DNA of 64,000 nt, from contig NZ_JAFBEB010000002.1 in the NCBI RefSeq assembly GCF_016908525.1, positions 186,001 to 250,000 on the forward strand. The letters run 5' to 3'. The translations under genes were made by a program, and so were the position numbers. The notes beneath the pieces were generated by a model. That model was not told where the DNA came from, did no database searches, and was given only the letters and a program-made list of their open reading frames with translations. This DNA comes from Brevibacillus fulvus (GTDB taxonomy: Bacteria; Bacillota; Bacilli; Brevibacillales; Brevibacillaceae). Below, in pieces: positions 1 to 7,540 of this stretch. Every line of letters starts with the position of its first letter. Positions within the stretch are counted from its first letter, which is position 1.

Positions 1-1324
1 GGATGCCCGGGGGATAGACCATGATAAACTCGGTGATGATCCGCCCTTCCGCTTCAGCCAATGGCACCACTTCCGTTTCCGCATAGAAGGCGTCCCGAGG
101 CGTCATCGACAATACCGGAAGCTCCGGAAGGGAAATCGGTTGCTTGTCATCCGCCTGAACATGTGCGAATTCAACAGCCAAATCACGGAAGGCGTCGACC
201 AGCGTTTGTACGGTTTCTTCGCTGTCACCGGCAGTAATAAAGCAAAGCACATTATACAAATCGCTCATTTCCACTTCAATATTGTATTTTTCGCGAAGCC
301 AGTTTTCCACTTCCCAACCGGTAATGCCCAGGTCATGAACATGAATGAGCAATTTGGTCGGGTCCATCGCATAAGTGGCAGGGGTGCCGAGAATTTCTTC
401 GCCGACGCAATGAATCCGCGGGATTTCATTGATTTGCCGGCGGGCGTTGTTGGCCAAGGCAATCGCTTTTTCCAACAGTTCATGGCCGTGCATAGCCAAA
501 TGCTGGCGAGCCATATCCAGTGAAGCCAGCAAAATATAAGAAGTGGAGGTGGTGGTCAGCATGCTCATCACCGTTTTCACACGGTTTACATCGACCAGTC
601 CTTCCCGTACATTCAAAATCGAGCTTTGCGTCAGCGAACCGCCCAGTTTATGCACACTGGTTGCCGCCATGTCGGCTCCTGCCTGCATCGCAGACATCGG
701 CATCTTTTCGTGAAAATGGATATGCACGCCATGGGCCTCATCGACCAACACAGGGACATTGTAGTTATGCGCAGTGCGGACAATTTGCCGCAGATCGCCG
801 GCAATGCCGAAGTAGGTTGGATTGATCACCAGCAATGCGGCAGCATCCGGATGAGCTTTCAACGCTTTTTCCACCGCCGTGTTGGTAATACCGTGGGAAA
901 TGCCCAAATGCTCGTCCATCGCCGGATGAATAAAGATCGGGGTCGCGCCAGCAAAAATAATTGCCGACATGACCGACTTGTGCACGTTGCGCGGCACGAT
1001 AATTTTATCTCCAGGGCTGCAGGTGGCCATGATCATCGCCATAATCGCTCCGCTTGTTCCTTGCACGGAGAAGAAAGTATGATCAGCGCCAAATGCTTCA
1101 GCCGCTAATTCCTGTGCTTCTTTGATCATTGCTTTCGGATGATGGAGGTCATCGAGCGGAGCAATGTTGATCAAATCAATGGAAAGCGCATTATCTCCGA
1201 TAAATTCGCGGAATACCGGGTTCATCCCCATGCCCTTTTTATGACCAGGGATATGAAATTGAATGGGATTTCGTTTCGCGTGTTCAAGCAATCCGCTGAA
1301 CAATGGAGTTTTCGCTTGTCTCAT
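1..1324 (-). CDS. Orn/Lys/Arg decarboxylase, fold type I PLP enzyme (3' end beyond window)
   Basis: Reading the minus strand from 1324 gives 441 codons without a stop, running off the left edge. The protein begins MRQAKTPLFSGLLEH and has the family's IPGHKKGMG segment, a VDEAHGVHIHF stretch and the pyridoxal-phosphate lysine in ATSVHKLGGSLTQ near residue 225. It ends at the conserved YPPGI motif, so about 45 C-terminal residues are probably missing. The family decarboxylates arginine, lysine or ornithine to polyamine precursors; the substrate cannot be told from sequence. B. subtilis relatives are SpeA and YaaO. Two other in-frame ATGs lie at 1330 and 1333; a GAGG site at 1336-1339 favours 1324 or 1330. 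speD lies in the same window but is a separate unit. Confidence 0.93.
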   Translation of the reverse strand, partial: MRQAKTPLFSGLLEHAKRNPIQFHIPGHKKGMGMNPVFREFIGDNALSIDLINIAPLDDLHHPKAMIKEAQELAAEAFGADHTFFSVQGTSGAIMAMIMATCSPGDKIIVPRNVHKSVMSAIIFAGATPIFIHPAMDEHLGISHGITNTAVEKALKAHPDAAALLVINPTYFGIAGDLRQIVRTAHNYNVPVLVDEAHGVHIHFHEKMPMSAMQAGADMAATSVHKLGGSLTQSSILNVREGLVDVNRVKTVMSMLTTTSTSYILLASLDMARQHLAMHGHELLEKAIALANNARRQINEIPRIHCVGEEILGTPATYAMDPTKLLIHVHDLGITGWEVENWLREKYNIEVEMSDLYNVLCFITAGDSEETVQTLVDAFRDLAVEFAHVQADDKQPISLPELPVLSMTPRDAFYAETEVVPLAEAEGRIITEFIMVYPPGI

Positions 1325-1389
1325 GATCATCATCGCCTCGCTTTACAAATGAATATGTAGGTTTGCACTTGGATTAAACAAACAAATTG

Positions 1390-1417
1390 AGTATAGCAAA
1401 AACGTTTAGGAAAGCAA
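1390..1417 (-). promoter_or_regulatory. Sigma-A-like promoter of the decarboxylase
   Basis: On the minus strand TTGCTT (1412-1417) and TATACT (1390-1395) are separated by 16 bp, with TGC just before the -10 (extended -10). It sits about 60 bp upstream of the decarboxylase start. Confidence 0.6.
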
Positions 1418-1571
1418 GGGGTTTTTTTTAGGATGATCATGTTTGCATGAGACTAGCCAACAAACTCAGAAATGATGAAGCGTTTCCCTCACAAACAGAC
1501 CGATAAGATTTGATGTTTTCTCCCATACTAACGGAAGTTGCACAATCGCTACGCAGGGAGGAAGATGCTCA

Positions 1572-1850
1572 ATGACAGTTGCAGCAACGCGGATGGTCAT
1601 CAAAGACCTGTTTTTGGAAACGGAGCAAAAAGACAATTGGGAGCTGGTGCTGGTAGGGGAAGATAATCTTCCCGTCTCCGTGACGATTTCCACTCCGGAA
1701 ACACTGTGCCGGCTGATTCATCAACTGACGTACATGATTCCGATGGGAAAGCTGAAAGAGGAAGACAAGCAGGAGTTGATCTGGGCAATCGAACAAATGA
1801 TACCCCTGATCTATCGCAATTATGTTCTCGATGAGTACACGTTGGATTGA
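1572..1850 (+). CDS. Conserved-looking small protein, function unknown
   Basis: A 92-residue protein starting MTVAATRMVIKDL, with a strong ribosome site (GGGAGGAAG) about 7 bases before the ATG. It is acidic, with no signal peptide or clear membrane segment; the middle (TLCRLIHQLTYMIP) is hydrophobic and likely helical. I do not recognise the family. It stands alone between the divergent decarboxylase and a shared terminator, so neighbours say little about its role. The good ribosome site and well-placed terminator make it a real gene. Confidence 0.75.
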   Translation: MTVAATRMVIKDLFLETEQKDNWELVLVGEDNLPVSVTISTPETLCRLIHQLTYMIPMGKLKEEDKQELIWAIEQMIPLIYRNYVLDEYTLD

Positions 1851-1875
1851 CCGAATTCGATCAAGCTAGACCGTG

Positions 1876-1923
1876 AAAAGAACAGGCTCAGCGCTTTTGC
1901 GACGAAAGCGGACCTGTTCTTTT
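1876..1923. terminator. Bidirectional terminator between convergent genes
   Basis: Inverted repeat AAAAGAACAGG / CCTGTTCTTTT around a 26-base loop. It serves the small gene on the plus strand and the DUF1054 gene on the minus strand. Confidence 0.75.
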
Positions 1924-1946
1924 GCATATAGTGGAAAAAAGCGATC

Positions 1947-2591
1947 TTAGACGGATGGGACGGAATCTTGGCAAAGACGATACAGTTTGCTTAACACATC
2001 AAAGGTTTGTTCCATTCGGGCAAGCAACTGGTCTCTGTTTTGCAAAACGGGGTCATCGCGTTCAATGGTAATCCCGCAAAGAATTTCCGCTTTTTTGACC
2101 TGCTGCAGCCGATTGGCCAATTGTAAAATTCCTTCTTTGCCAAGTTGTTGTTGCGGTGTGCTCCCTGGCTGCGTATGGTCGGAGGACCAGCGAAACGAAT
2201 CGGGTACAAGCGAAACGATCTCCTCGATTTGACGTTCGATGGCGCCGCCGATTGCTTCTTTAAAGGGAGACTCGTAAATCACCGCGTACCAGACGAACAG
2301 ATGGGTTTCCCACAAGCCAATTTGAAAGTGGGGGTGTTTTTTGTAACCGCGTTTATCGCCAGCCCAGGCAACCCAAGTGTCGCTTGGGGGATTTACCGTA
2401 CGACGAGCGTGTTTGGCTACGTGATAAAACATCTCATGCCCCGTCTCAACGGAAAGAATCGGCGAAAAGTGCTGACCGAGAAATTCCAGTTTGGGGCGGA
2501 TAACGGACTTGATCGCCTCCATGCGTTGATCCAGTCCGGAAATGGTAAAAACATCAAAATCTTCTTGATGAAAACCTGTGAAATCAACCAC
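1947..2591 (-). CDS. yktB: DUF1054 / UPF0637 protein (YktB-like)
   Basis: The protein matches the YktB family closely: MFYHVAKHARRTVNPPSDTW, a KRGYKKHPHFQIGLW stretch and a THLFVWYAVIYE stretch are near identical to what I recall of B. subtilis YktB. Function is unknown; it is a soluble protein of about 210 residues. A longer frame reaches an ATG at 2636 but has no ribosome site. The GTG at 2591 follows GGAGGGAG and gives 214 residues beginning VVDFTGFHQEDF, which fits the family length, so I chose it. The spacing of about 12 bases is slightly long. Confidence 0.92.
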   Translation of the reverse strand: MVDFTGFHQEDFDVFTISGLDQRMEAIKSVIRPKLEFLGQHFSPILSVETGHEMFYHVAKHARRTVNPPSDTWVAWAGDKRGYKKHPHFQIGLWETHLFVWYAVIYESPFKEAIGGAIERQIEEIVSLVPDSFRWSSDHTQPGSTPQQQLGKEGILQLANRLQQVKKAEILCGITIERDDPVLQNRDQLLARMEQTFDVLSKLYRLCQDSVPSV

Positions 2592-2876
2592 GATTGTTGA
2601 CAACTCCCTCCAACAGATGACCTTTTTTGTCACCATGATACCATACCGGCAGAAAGAAGGACATGGCGGCAGGTCCAGCGAACCGGCAGTTACAGTTGCT
2701 GAAAAATTTCATAATGTTCCAAAAGGAATAGCAAAACCGCATGTTGAATAATATGATATACCACTCACTCCCTTCATGATTGCCGCAGCATAAATCAGAT
2801 AATTCAGTTATTAGAGGGGGGAATATGTGTAAATGGGGGGCCGTGCGATTATAGAACAAAAAGGAGTTGAGTAAGC

Positions 2877-3095
2877 ATGATTTATGAAAAAGCTTGCAAT
2901 GTGACGATGGATCAAGTCATTGCCGCGTTGAAACGAAAAGATGCGGAGGAACGCATCCCGGTACTGCGTTACGAGCTTGATTATGAATTGGCGACTTTGT
3001 ATGATGCTTTGCTTGAGGAAGACAAAGCGCAAATCAAACGTTCCAAGGAACGTCTGAAAAAACTTCGAAGGGAAATGCTCTTGCTGGAAGTGTAG
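2877..3095 (+). CDS. Small charged helical protein, function unknown
   Basis: 72 residues starting MIYEKACNVTMDQV. AAGGAG sits 10 bases before the ATG. The composition is rich in Lys, Arg and Glu, with heptad-like leucines in the second half (SKERLKKLRREMLLLEV), suggesting a short coiled coil. It is followed by a strong terminator, so it is a single-gene unit. I do not recognise the family. A 9-codon frame (ATG at 2825) with a GAGGGGGG site lies just upstream and could be a leader peptide, but this is weak. Confidence 0.7.
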   Translation: MIYEKACNVTMDQVIAALKRKDAEERIPVLRYELDYELATLYDALLEEDKAQIKRSKERLKKLRREMLLLEV

Positions 3096-3153
3096 GCAAC
3101 AATTTTGTGAATAGGTAGGTTGAACATGAATCAGGAAGAATGTGACTCGGCGT

Positions 3154-3192
3154 AAAAAGACGGCAGCTCGCGAAGAGAAGTGCCGTCTTTTT
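3154..3192 (+). terminator. Rho-independent terminator
   Basis: AAAAAGACGGCA and TGCCGTCTTTTT pair around a 15-base loop, ending in a run of five T. Confidence 0.8.
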
Positions 3193-3308
3193 GTGTGAGC
3201 TTATCCAAAAATGGCAAATTGCCTAATTGAAGAGAACGGGGAAACAGGGGTACAATACAGTTGAGCAAATCATGTAAGGCTGGATGCTTAGAAAGGGAGA
3301 AAAACTTG

Positions 3309-3806
3309 ATGCAATTCCTATCACTCAACACAACCCCGGTACTGATTGGCGGCTTGCTGCTGCTGAATCTCATTCTGCTCATCCTGGTGATTGCGCAGTC
3401 AGTCAGAGTGGGACGTGTCCGTAAGTCTTTGAAACGATTGTTTACCGGTGTGGATTCAGGAAACCTGGAGACGAAATTGGACTTAATCCTGAACGAGCTG
3501 GGAGCGGTTCGAGAAAAACAGGCGGATCAACAGTTTCAGTTGAATCGGCTTTCCCAAAAGCTGTCGGATCAGTACGGTCGCTTGGCCATACGCCGTTACA
3601 ATGCTTTTGGAGAACAAGGAAGTGATTTGAGCTTTTCCTTGGCGCTGCTTGATGAACAGCAGAATGGAGTCGTGTTGACCAGCATTTACGGGCGGGAAGA
3701 ATCTCGCATGTACGCAAAACCGGTACAAGCTGGCAAGTCCATGTATAATTTGTCGGAAGAAGAACAAGCCGTCATCAAGCTGGCTGCGACCCAAAAAGGA
3801 AGCTGA
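3309..3806 (+). CDS. DUF4446 family membrane-anchored protein
   Basis: 165 residues. An N-terminal membrane segment (about residues 11-30, GGLLLLNLILLILVIAQSV) is followed by a charged, probably coiled region and a C-terminal domain with RRYNAFGEQGSDLSFSLALL and the YAKPVQAGKS segment, typical of DUF4446 proteins such as YyaB. The function is unknown. A frame opens earlier at 3261, but the GGGAG site at 3294-3298 points to ATG 3309 (TTG 3306 is also possible). Confidence 0.85.
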   Translation: MQFLSLNTTPVLIGGLLLLNLILLILVIAQSVRVGRVRKSLKRLFTGVDSGNLETKLDLILNELGAVREKQADQQFQLNRLSQKLSDQYGRLAIRRYNAFGEQGSDLSFSLALLDEQQNGVVLTSIYGREESRMYAKPVQAGKSMYNLSEEEQAVIKLAATQKGS

Positions 3807-4126
3807 CGCTGGATTTAGCAAGAAACACGAGAAAATGGCTCCTCTTATCAAGTTTCTTCCTTGTAATGCAGGTTTAACCGAAATTATCAGGAATTTTGCT
3901 GGTTTTCCCGGATTTTCAAAGGAGACTTTTTGTCAGGAGTTATGTATAATAATAAGTGTCTTTGAAAACGAAAAGTAGGTGATCCGCCTTCATTACCCAA
4001 ATCGGTATTCGATTCTCGGGGCAAGGTCAGGTTCTACAAAGATCCTTTGTTGATACTTAGCTTTTCTCCTCAGATGGCAGACGTTACGTTAACGAGCCGG
4101 AAAAAAATGAGAATTGAGGAGATATT
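3807..4126. other. 320-base intergenic region with a candidate promoter and inverted repeats
   Basis: No gene seen. A TATAAT at 3945-3950 with a poor -35 is flanked by inverted copies of TTTTCAAAG (3913-3921) and CTTTGAAAA (3960-3968). Further on, ACAAAG and CTTTGT form a short dyad at 4036-4050. The long leader (about 170 bases from the -10 to the next start) suggests regulation of the downstream gene. Confidence 0.45.
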
Positions 4127-4723
4127 ATGGCACAGCGTCTTGCAACCAATTACGCCAACGCCTATTTTACGATGAATGAAGCTGAACTTGAGCAATTTGT
4201 AAAACTGTTTGCAAGCGACAATATTAAAGTTGAAGTTAAAATTTGCGACAATGGAGACCGCGACATCTTTATTCCCGATCAAAGCGGAGAAATCCAGCTT
4301 ACTTTTCAGCGGGAAGGACAGCGGTACATCTGTGAAAGCTCTTATGTGATAACGGATTTGCGCCTTGCCAATGCAATGCGGAAAGCAATGAAAGCCTTTA
4401 AAGGGCACGGAATTGTTCACCGGATCTATGATAGCTTTACAGTTGTCTATCACTATGATGAAGGCTCTGTGGTTAGCATTCACGAAGTTACCGACGATGA
4501 AAATGTGCCCATATTTGAGAACCAGTCGCAAAATATTGCAGCAGAACTGGAGCAAATGTATCGAAATACAAGCAGTGAAGACGAAATTGCTTTGATTCGG
4601 GAAGAGGCAAACAAGTGGCTTGATCTGCGTAATTGGACGAAAAAAGCAGCTCCCGAGAAAGTTGCGACCATCGACACGCGCTTACGGATTTTGGCACGTC
4701 GTTTGTTTGAATTGGAAGCATAA
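4127..4723 (+). CDS. Uncharacterised protein, 198 residues
   Basis: Begins MAQRLATNYANAYFTMNEAE, with GAGGAG 5 bases before the ATG. It is a soluble, acidic protein without a signal peptide. It has a beta-rich middle (VEVKICDNGDRDIFIP, then EIQLTFQREGQRYICE) and a helical C-terminus. I do not recognise a domain. It is followed by its own terminator and lies one gene before speD; whether the two are linked is unknown. Its own long leader with inverted repeats suggests it is regulated independently. Confidence 0.8.
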   Translation: MAQRLATNYANAYFTMNEAELEQFVKLFASDNIKVEVKICDNGDRDIFIPDQSGEIQLTFQREGQRYICESSYVITDLRLANAMRKAMKAFKGHGIVHRIYDSFTVVYHYDEGSVVSIHEVTDDENVPIFENQSQNIAAELEQMYRNTSSEDEIALIREEANKWLDLRNWTKKAAPEKVATIDTRLRILARRLFELEA

Positions 4724-4728
4724 ATGGC

Positions 4729-4762
4729 AAATGGGTGTCCATCGCGCCCATTTCTTTTTTTT
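4729..4762 (+). terminator. Rho-independent terminator
   Basis: AAATGGG and CCCATTT pair around 11 bases, followed by C and eight T. Confidence 0.75.
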
Positions 4763-4873
4763 CCAGCATGATTTTTTGCAAAAAGGTATTGTCATTTTGG
4801 TTGAAGCATGATATTTTTGATTTCGTTGGAAAACAGGATTAGGAACCAGGATTCACTTCAAAGGGTGGATAAC

Positions 4874-4903
4874 ATGAGAGAAACCGCCCCCGTTAGTGAA
4901 TGA
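4874..4903 (+). CDS. Possible 9-codon leader peptide upstream of speD
   Basis: ATG at 4874 with a GGGTGG ribosome-like site 5 bases upstream encodes MRETAPVSE then a stop, 55 bases before speD. It is too short to judge by coding statistics. The following hairpin (4912-4947) just before the speD ribosome site makes a leader-controlled arrangement conceivable. Chance is a real alternative. Confidence 0.3.
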   Translation: MRETAPVSE

Positions 4904-4910
4904 CGCAGGT

Positions 4911-4946
4911 CCTAGCGATGTTTAACATTACACTTGCTAGGAAGGG
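4911..4946 (+). promoter_or_regulatory. Hairpin in the speD leader
   Basis: TCCTAGCGA and TTGCTAGGA can pair (9 bp with one G-U) around about 18 bases. The 3' arm runs straight into the AAGGGGG ribosome site of speD, so folding could affect its translation. Confidence 0.45.
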
Positions 4947-4958
4947 GGACACCGAAAG

Positions 4959-5363
4959 ATGGAATACTCGACTTTCGGAAGACACGTTGCCATTGACACA
5001 TGGGGAGTACAGTTTGACTTACTTAACGATGCAGAATTTTTGAAAAAGGAAATGATCGAGGCTGCAGAAGCTTGCGGAGCTACCGTATTGGGTGTACAGG
5101 CGAAGCAGTTTACTCCTCAAGGAGCTACCGTTCTGGTTCTTCTCTCGGAAAGCCATTTATCCATCCATACTTACCCTGAACGAGGTTTTGCCGCATTGGA
5201 TTGCTACACATGCGGAGAGACAGTCGATCCTCAAATCGCGATCGATTACATGATCTCTGTCTTGAAACCGGAGAAAGTTTATGCGAAAAAATTGATTCGC
5301 GGTACTGGCGAATTGCAAGTCGTTGAACCAGAAGTAAAAGTTCCGGATTTGCTGAAAAAGTAA
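4959..5363 (+). CDS. speD: S-adenosylmethionine decarboxylase proenzyme
   Basis: 134 residues, the normal length of the short bacterial AdoMet decarboxylase (SpeH/SpeD). It makes decarboxylated SAM, the aminopropyl donor for spermidine synthesis. The proenzyme cleaves itself between Glu64 and Ser65 in the motif SESHLSIHTYPE, and Ser65 becomes the pyruvoyl cofactor. Later conserved parts are LDCYTCGE (catalytic Cys) and the KKLIRGTGE segment. An AAGGGGG site precedes the ATG by 10 bases. It is monocistronic: a terminator follows, and no spermidine synthase gene is in this window. A hairpin and a tiny frame in the leader may regulate it. Confidence 0.97.
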   Translation: MEYSTFGRHVAIDTWGVQFDLLNDAEFLKKEMIEAAEACGATVLGVQAKQFTPQGATVLVLLSESHLSIHTYPERGFAALDCYTCGETVDPQIAIDYMISVLKPEKVYAKKLIRGTGELQVVEPEVKVPDLLKK

Positions 5364-5387
5364 CAGGGCGTGTTGCCCGTTTTGAGT

Positions 5388-5420
5388 AAAAAACCACCGT
5401 CTCGCAAGCGGTGGTTTTTT
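5388..5420. terminator. Bidirectional terminator between speD and the spore lipoprotein gene
   Basis: AAAAAACCACCG and CGGTGGTTTTTT pair around 9 bases; A-run and T-run on either side fit both convergent genes. Confidence 0.85.
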
Positions 5421-5426
5421 ATCGTT

Positions 5427-6296
5427 TTAACGGAATGGGGCGGTTGCGCTGCGGCCGATATCCCGCAGCAAGGCGGTGAAATCACGTCCGGCATTTTGCA
5501 AGTTACCCCCGACGGTATTTGGTCCGGAGTTGAGTTGATTGGCTGTTTGATTCATCATGTTGCCCGCTTGATTGTTGCCGGCTCCGCCAGTTCTTCCCGT
5601 ACCGCGTATTGTTCCATCAAGCTGCTGGATGCGGCTGAGGATAGCCGGATCTGTTGCGATATGGATTTTGTGCCGCGGAGCAACGGAACGGACGGCTGAT
5701 TGAACCTGGCTGACCATGACCCGTTTTTGACGCTGATTTGCAGCTTGCACCCGTGGCTGAACGCCGACGATGACGTCATTGCCGCGGACAATGGCATGAG
5801 CCCGTTCGATTCCCGGTACCGAGTCGGCTGCTCGCACGACGCGATCGGCTAATTGTTGATCGAAGGCGGAGGCTGCCTGGTTGTTGCCCGCTGCCTGGTT
5901 GTTGCCTGTTGCCCGATCGGATTTTTCTGTCGTCGCATAACCGAACATATGGCCAAACTGGTTGCCGTTGCCGTTATTTCTGGCATTGGCTCCCCCGTAG
6001 GCAGCTCCGCCGGTGCCGTAGGTGCCCGTGCCGGTTGTGCCTGGACCGTATGTTCCGGTTCCTGCGCCCATCGTGCCAGCGCCTATGCCAGTTCCGGAGG
6101 TGCCATTGTTGATGCTTCCGTTTGTCCCGTATGAAGTTGTTCCAGCTGTGTTGCCGGCGTTATGGGAAGGGGCATCGGGGAAGCGATTGGTTTGATACAG
6201 ACTTTGCGTTTGACCGGTATCGTTTTTCGGCGTTCCGCAGGCTGTCAAGGAAGCTGCGAGCGCCAGGCAGGTAAGCGGATAAATCCATTTTTTCAT
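5427..6296 (-). CDS. YhcN/YlaJ family sporulation lipoprotein
   Basis: 289 residues. The signal peptide ends in the lipobox LTAC (Cys20). A long low-complexity stretch rich in Gly, Thr, Asn and Tyr follows (about residues 25-115), then the YhcN/YlaJ domain: LADRVVRAADSVPGIERAHA, a GNDVIVGVQPRVQ strand and an APRHKIHIATDPAI strand. Members are lipid-anchored proteins of the spore inner membrane and help outgrowth. GGAGGTG lies 11 bases before the ATG. The Gly/Asn-rich linker is unusually long for the family. Another member is at 15397-15996. It may be transcribed alone. Confidence 0.9.
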   Translation of the reverse strand: MKKWIYPLTCLALAASLTACGTPKNDTGQTQSLYQTNRFPDAPSHNAGNTAGTTSYGTNGSINNGTSGTGIGAGTMGAGTGTYGPGTTGTGTYGTGGAAYGGANARNNGNGNQFGHMFGYATTEKSDRATGNNQAAGNNQAASAFDQQLADRVVRAADSVPGIERAHAIVRGNDVIVGVQPRVQAANQRQKRVMVSQVQSAVRSVAPRHKIHIATDPAILSRIQQLDGTIRGTGRTGGAGNNQAGNMMNQTANQLNSGPNTVGGNLQNAGRDFTALLRDIGRSATAPFR

Positions 6297-6348
6297 GGTG
6301 CTTCAGTCACCTCCGTTACCTATTGTGCGACGGAGGGGGAGCGAATAT

Positions 6349-7524
6349 TCAAGGCTCGCTCAGCAACCATTTGGCGGCGATCGCGATCCCGTCGCCATCC
6401 CAGCCGGGCCGGTGAATCAGCGCTGTTTGCGGAGAAAACAAGGACGGCAACGACAGCGGCAGCAAAAGATTGCCTGTAGCGACGGGCCTGCCCTTGCAAA
6501 ATTGCAGGGCAGAATAAACCCAGACCGTTTGCCTTCGCTGAAAAGGGAAGCTGTCGAGCGGTCTGATCTCGTCCAACACATATACTTCGTTTTGGCCGGA
6601 TAGCCACCGGAAAAACGGCACTGCCGCTCCCGAAGTCCAATGGAACGAATCGATCGCTACCTTTTGAAAATAGGTTGGCAAGGCTGATAATGGAAACGAC
6701 CGGGTTGGTTGACCGTCGCGGAAAAATTGATAGCTCCCTCGCGACCACGGTACAGAAGGATCATGCCTAAGCTGAAGCAAGCCCGAAGGCGCCATGGAGT
6801 TTAGCCAGGTATGAACACGATCGGCATGCTCTCTTAGGTGCAATGGTTCAAGCACATAGGCTTGCAACAGCTGACGGACGGCATTTGGCGTGAACAGCAC
6901 AATCGAGTCGGGATGCGGCAGCGGAAGCTGGATGTGCCTCTGGAGCGATTGCTGCCTAAGCCATTCCCATTCTGTCTGCAAATAACGCCATTCGGCAGCT
7001 GTTGGCAGCCTTCTGCTCTGATAGCGAAACGCCGGCGAAAGACCAGCTGGCCGGAAACAGGCTTCGGACAGGTTTTCCTGATGGTAAACACCGAGGGAAT
7101 GCGCAGCTGTCCGCTTGATGATGCGCAAATCGCTGACGATCTGACTGGAGTTTCCCGGCACGGCCGAGCTGTCTTGCTGCAAACGCTCGGCGATTTGCGG
7201 ATCATACGCATCAATGGTGGAAAGAGGTGCCGCTTTGGCAAAATGACGCAACTGATCATCGAGATAGCGCATCGAATGCCACTGTTCGAACGGCAACGGT
7301 TCCCCCGGCCAGAGGGAAAGCCGGTGATTGGACACCGTTCCGTCGCCCCATACAAGCGTAATTTCGCCGTTGAGCTGGCAGTGAGCGCAAGACTCGCTGG
7401 AATGTGATACGGTTTCCTCCAGCCAAAAGCGGAAGGCATAGACGGGTGTTGTCAGGCCAGCATGCCTGCAAGCGGAGCGAAGTTGTTCGTAAAGCCATTC
7501 TGCCGGTTGCATGACGGGATTCAC
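6349..7524 (-). CDS. TldD/PmbA-like protein, apparently without the metal motif (tentative)
   Basis: 391 residues beginning MNPVMQPAEWLYEQL. Two stretches recall the TldD/PmbA fold: DSIVLFTPNAVRQLLQAYVL (family: a strand then Pro-xx-Ala-xx-Leu-Leu) and a GLLQLRHDPSVPW segment followed by GSYQFFRDGQPTRSFPL (family: DDP...G...DdEG.pT....L). I see no HExxxH zinc motif, which TldD has and PmbA lacks. TldD/TldE pairs are proteases that trim peptides. The gene lies 16 bases downstream of a similar protein, so they form an operon and perhaps a heterodimer. The similarity is by eye and weak. Confidence 0.6.
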   Translation of the reverse strand: MNPVMQPAEWLYEQLRSACRHAGLTTPVYAFRFWLEETVSHSSESCAHCQLNGEITLVWGDGTVSNHRLSLWPGEPLPFEQWHSMRYLDDQLRHFAKAAPLSTIDAYDPQIAERLQQDSSAVPGNSSQIVSDLRIIKRTAAHSLGVYHQENLSEACFRPAGLSPAFRYQSRRLPTAAEWRYLQTEWEWLRQQSLQRHIQLPLPHPDSIVLFTPNAVRQLLQAYVLEPLHLREHADRVHTWLNSMAPSGLLQLRHDPSVPWSRGSYQFFRDGQPTRSFPLSALPTYFQKVAIDSFHWTSGAAVPFFRWLSGQNEVYVLDEIRPLDSFPFQRRQTVWVYSALQFCKGRPVATGNLLLPLSLPSLFSPQTALIHRPGWDGDGIAIAAKWLLSEP

Positions 7525-7540
7525 CTCTTCTAATCGATCT

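Noticed and set aside
1947-2636. Longer start (ATG 2636) for the DUF1054 gene
   Set aside because: No ribosome site before it, and the extra 15 residues have no counterpart in the family.
2825-2854. 9-codon frame with GAGGGGGG site before the small gene at 2877
   Set aside because: Too short and G-run dependent to separate from chance; mentioned only under its neighbour.
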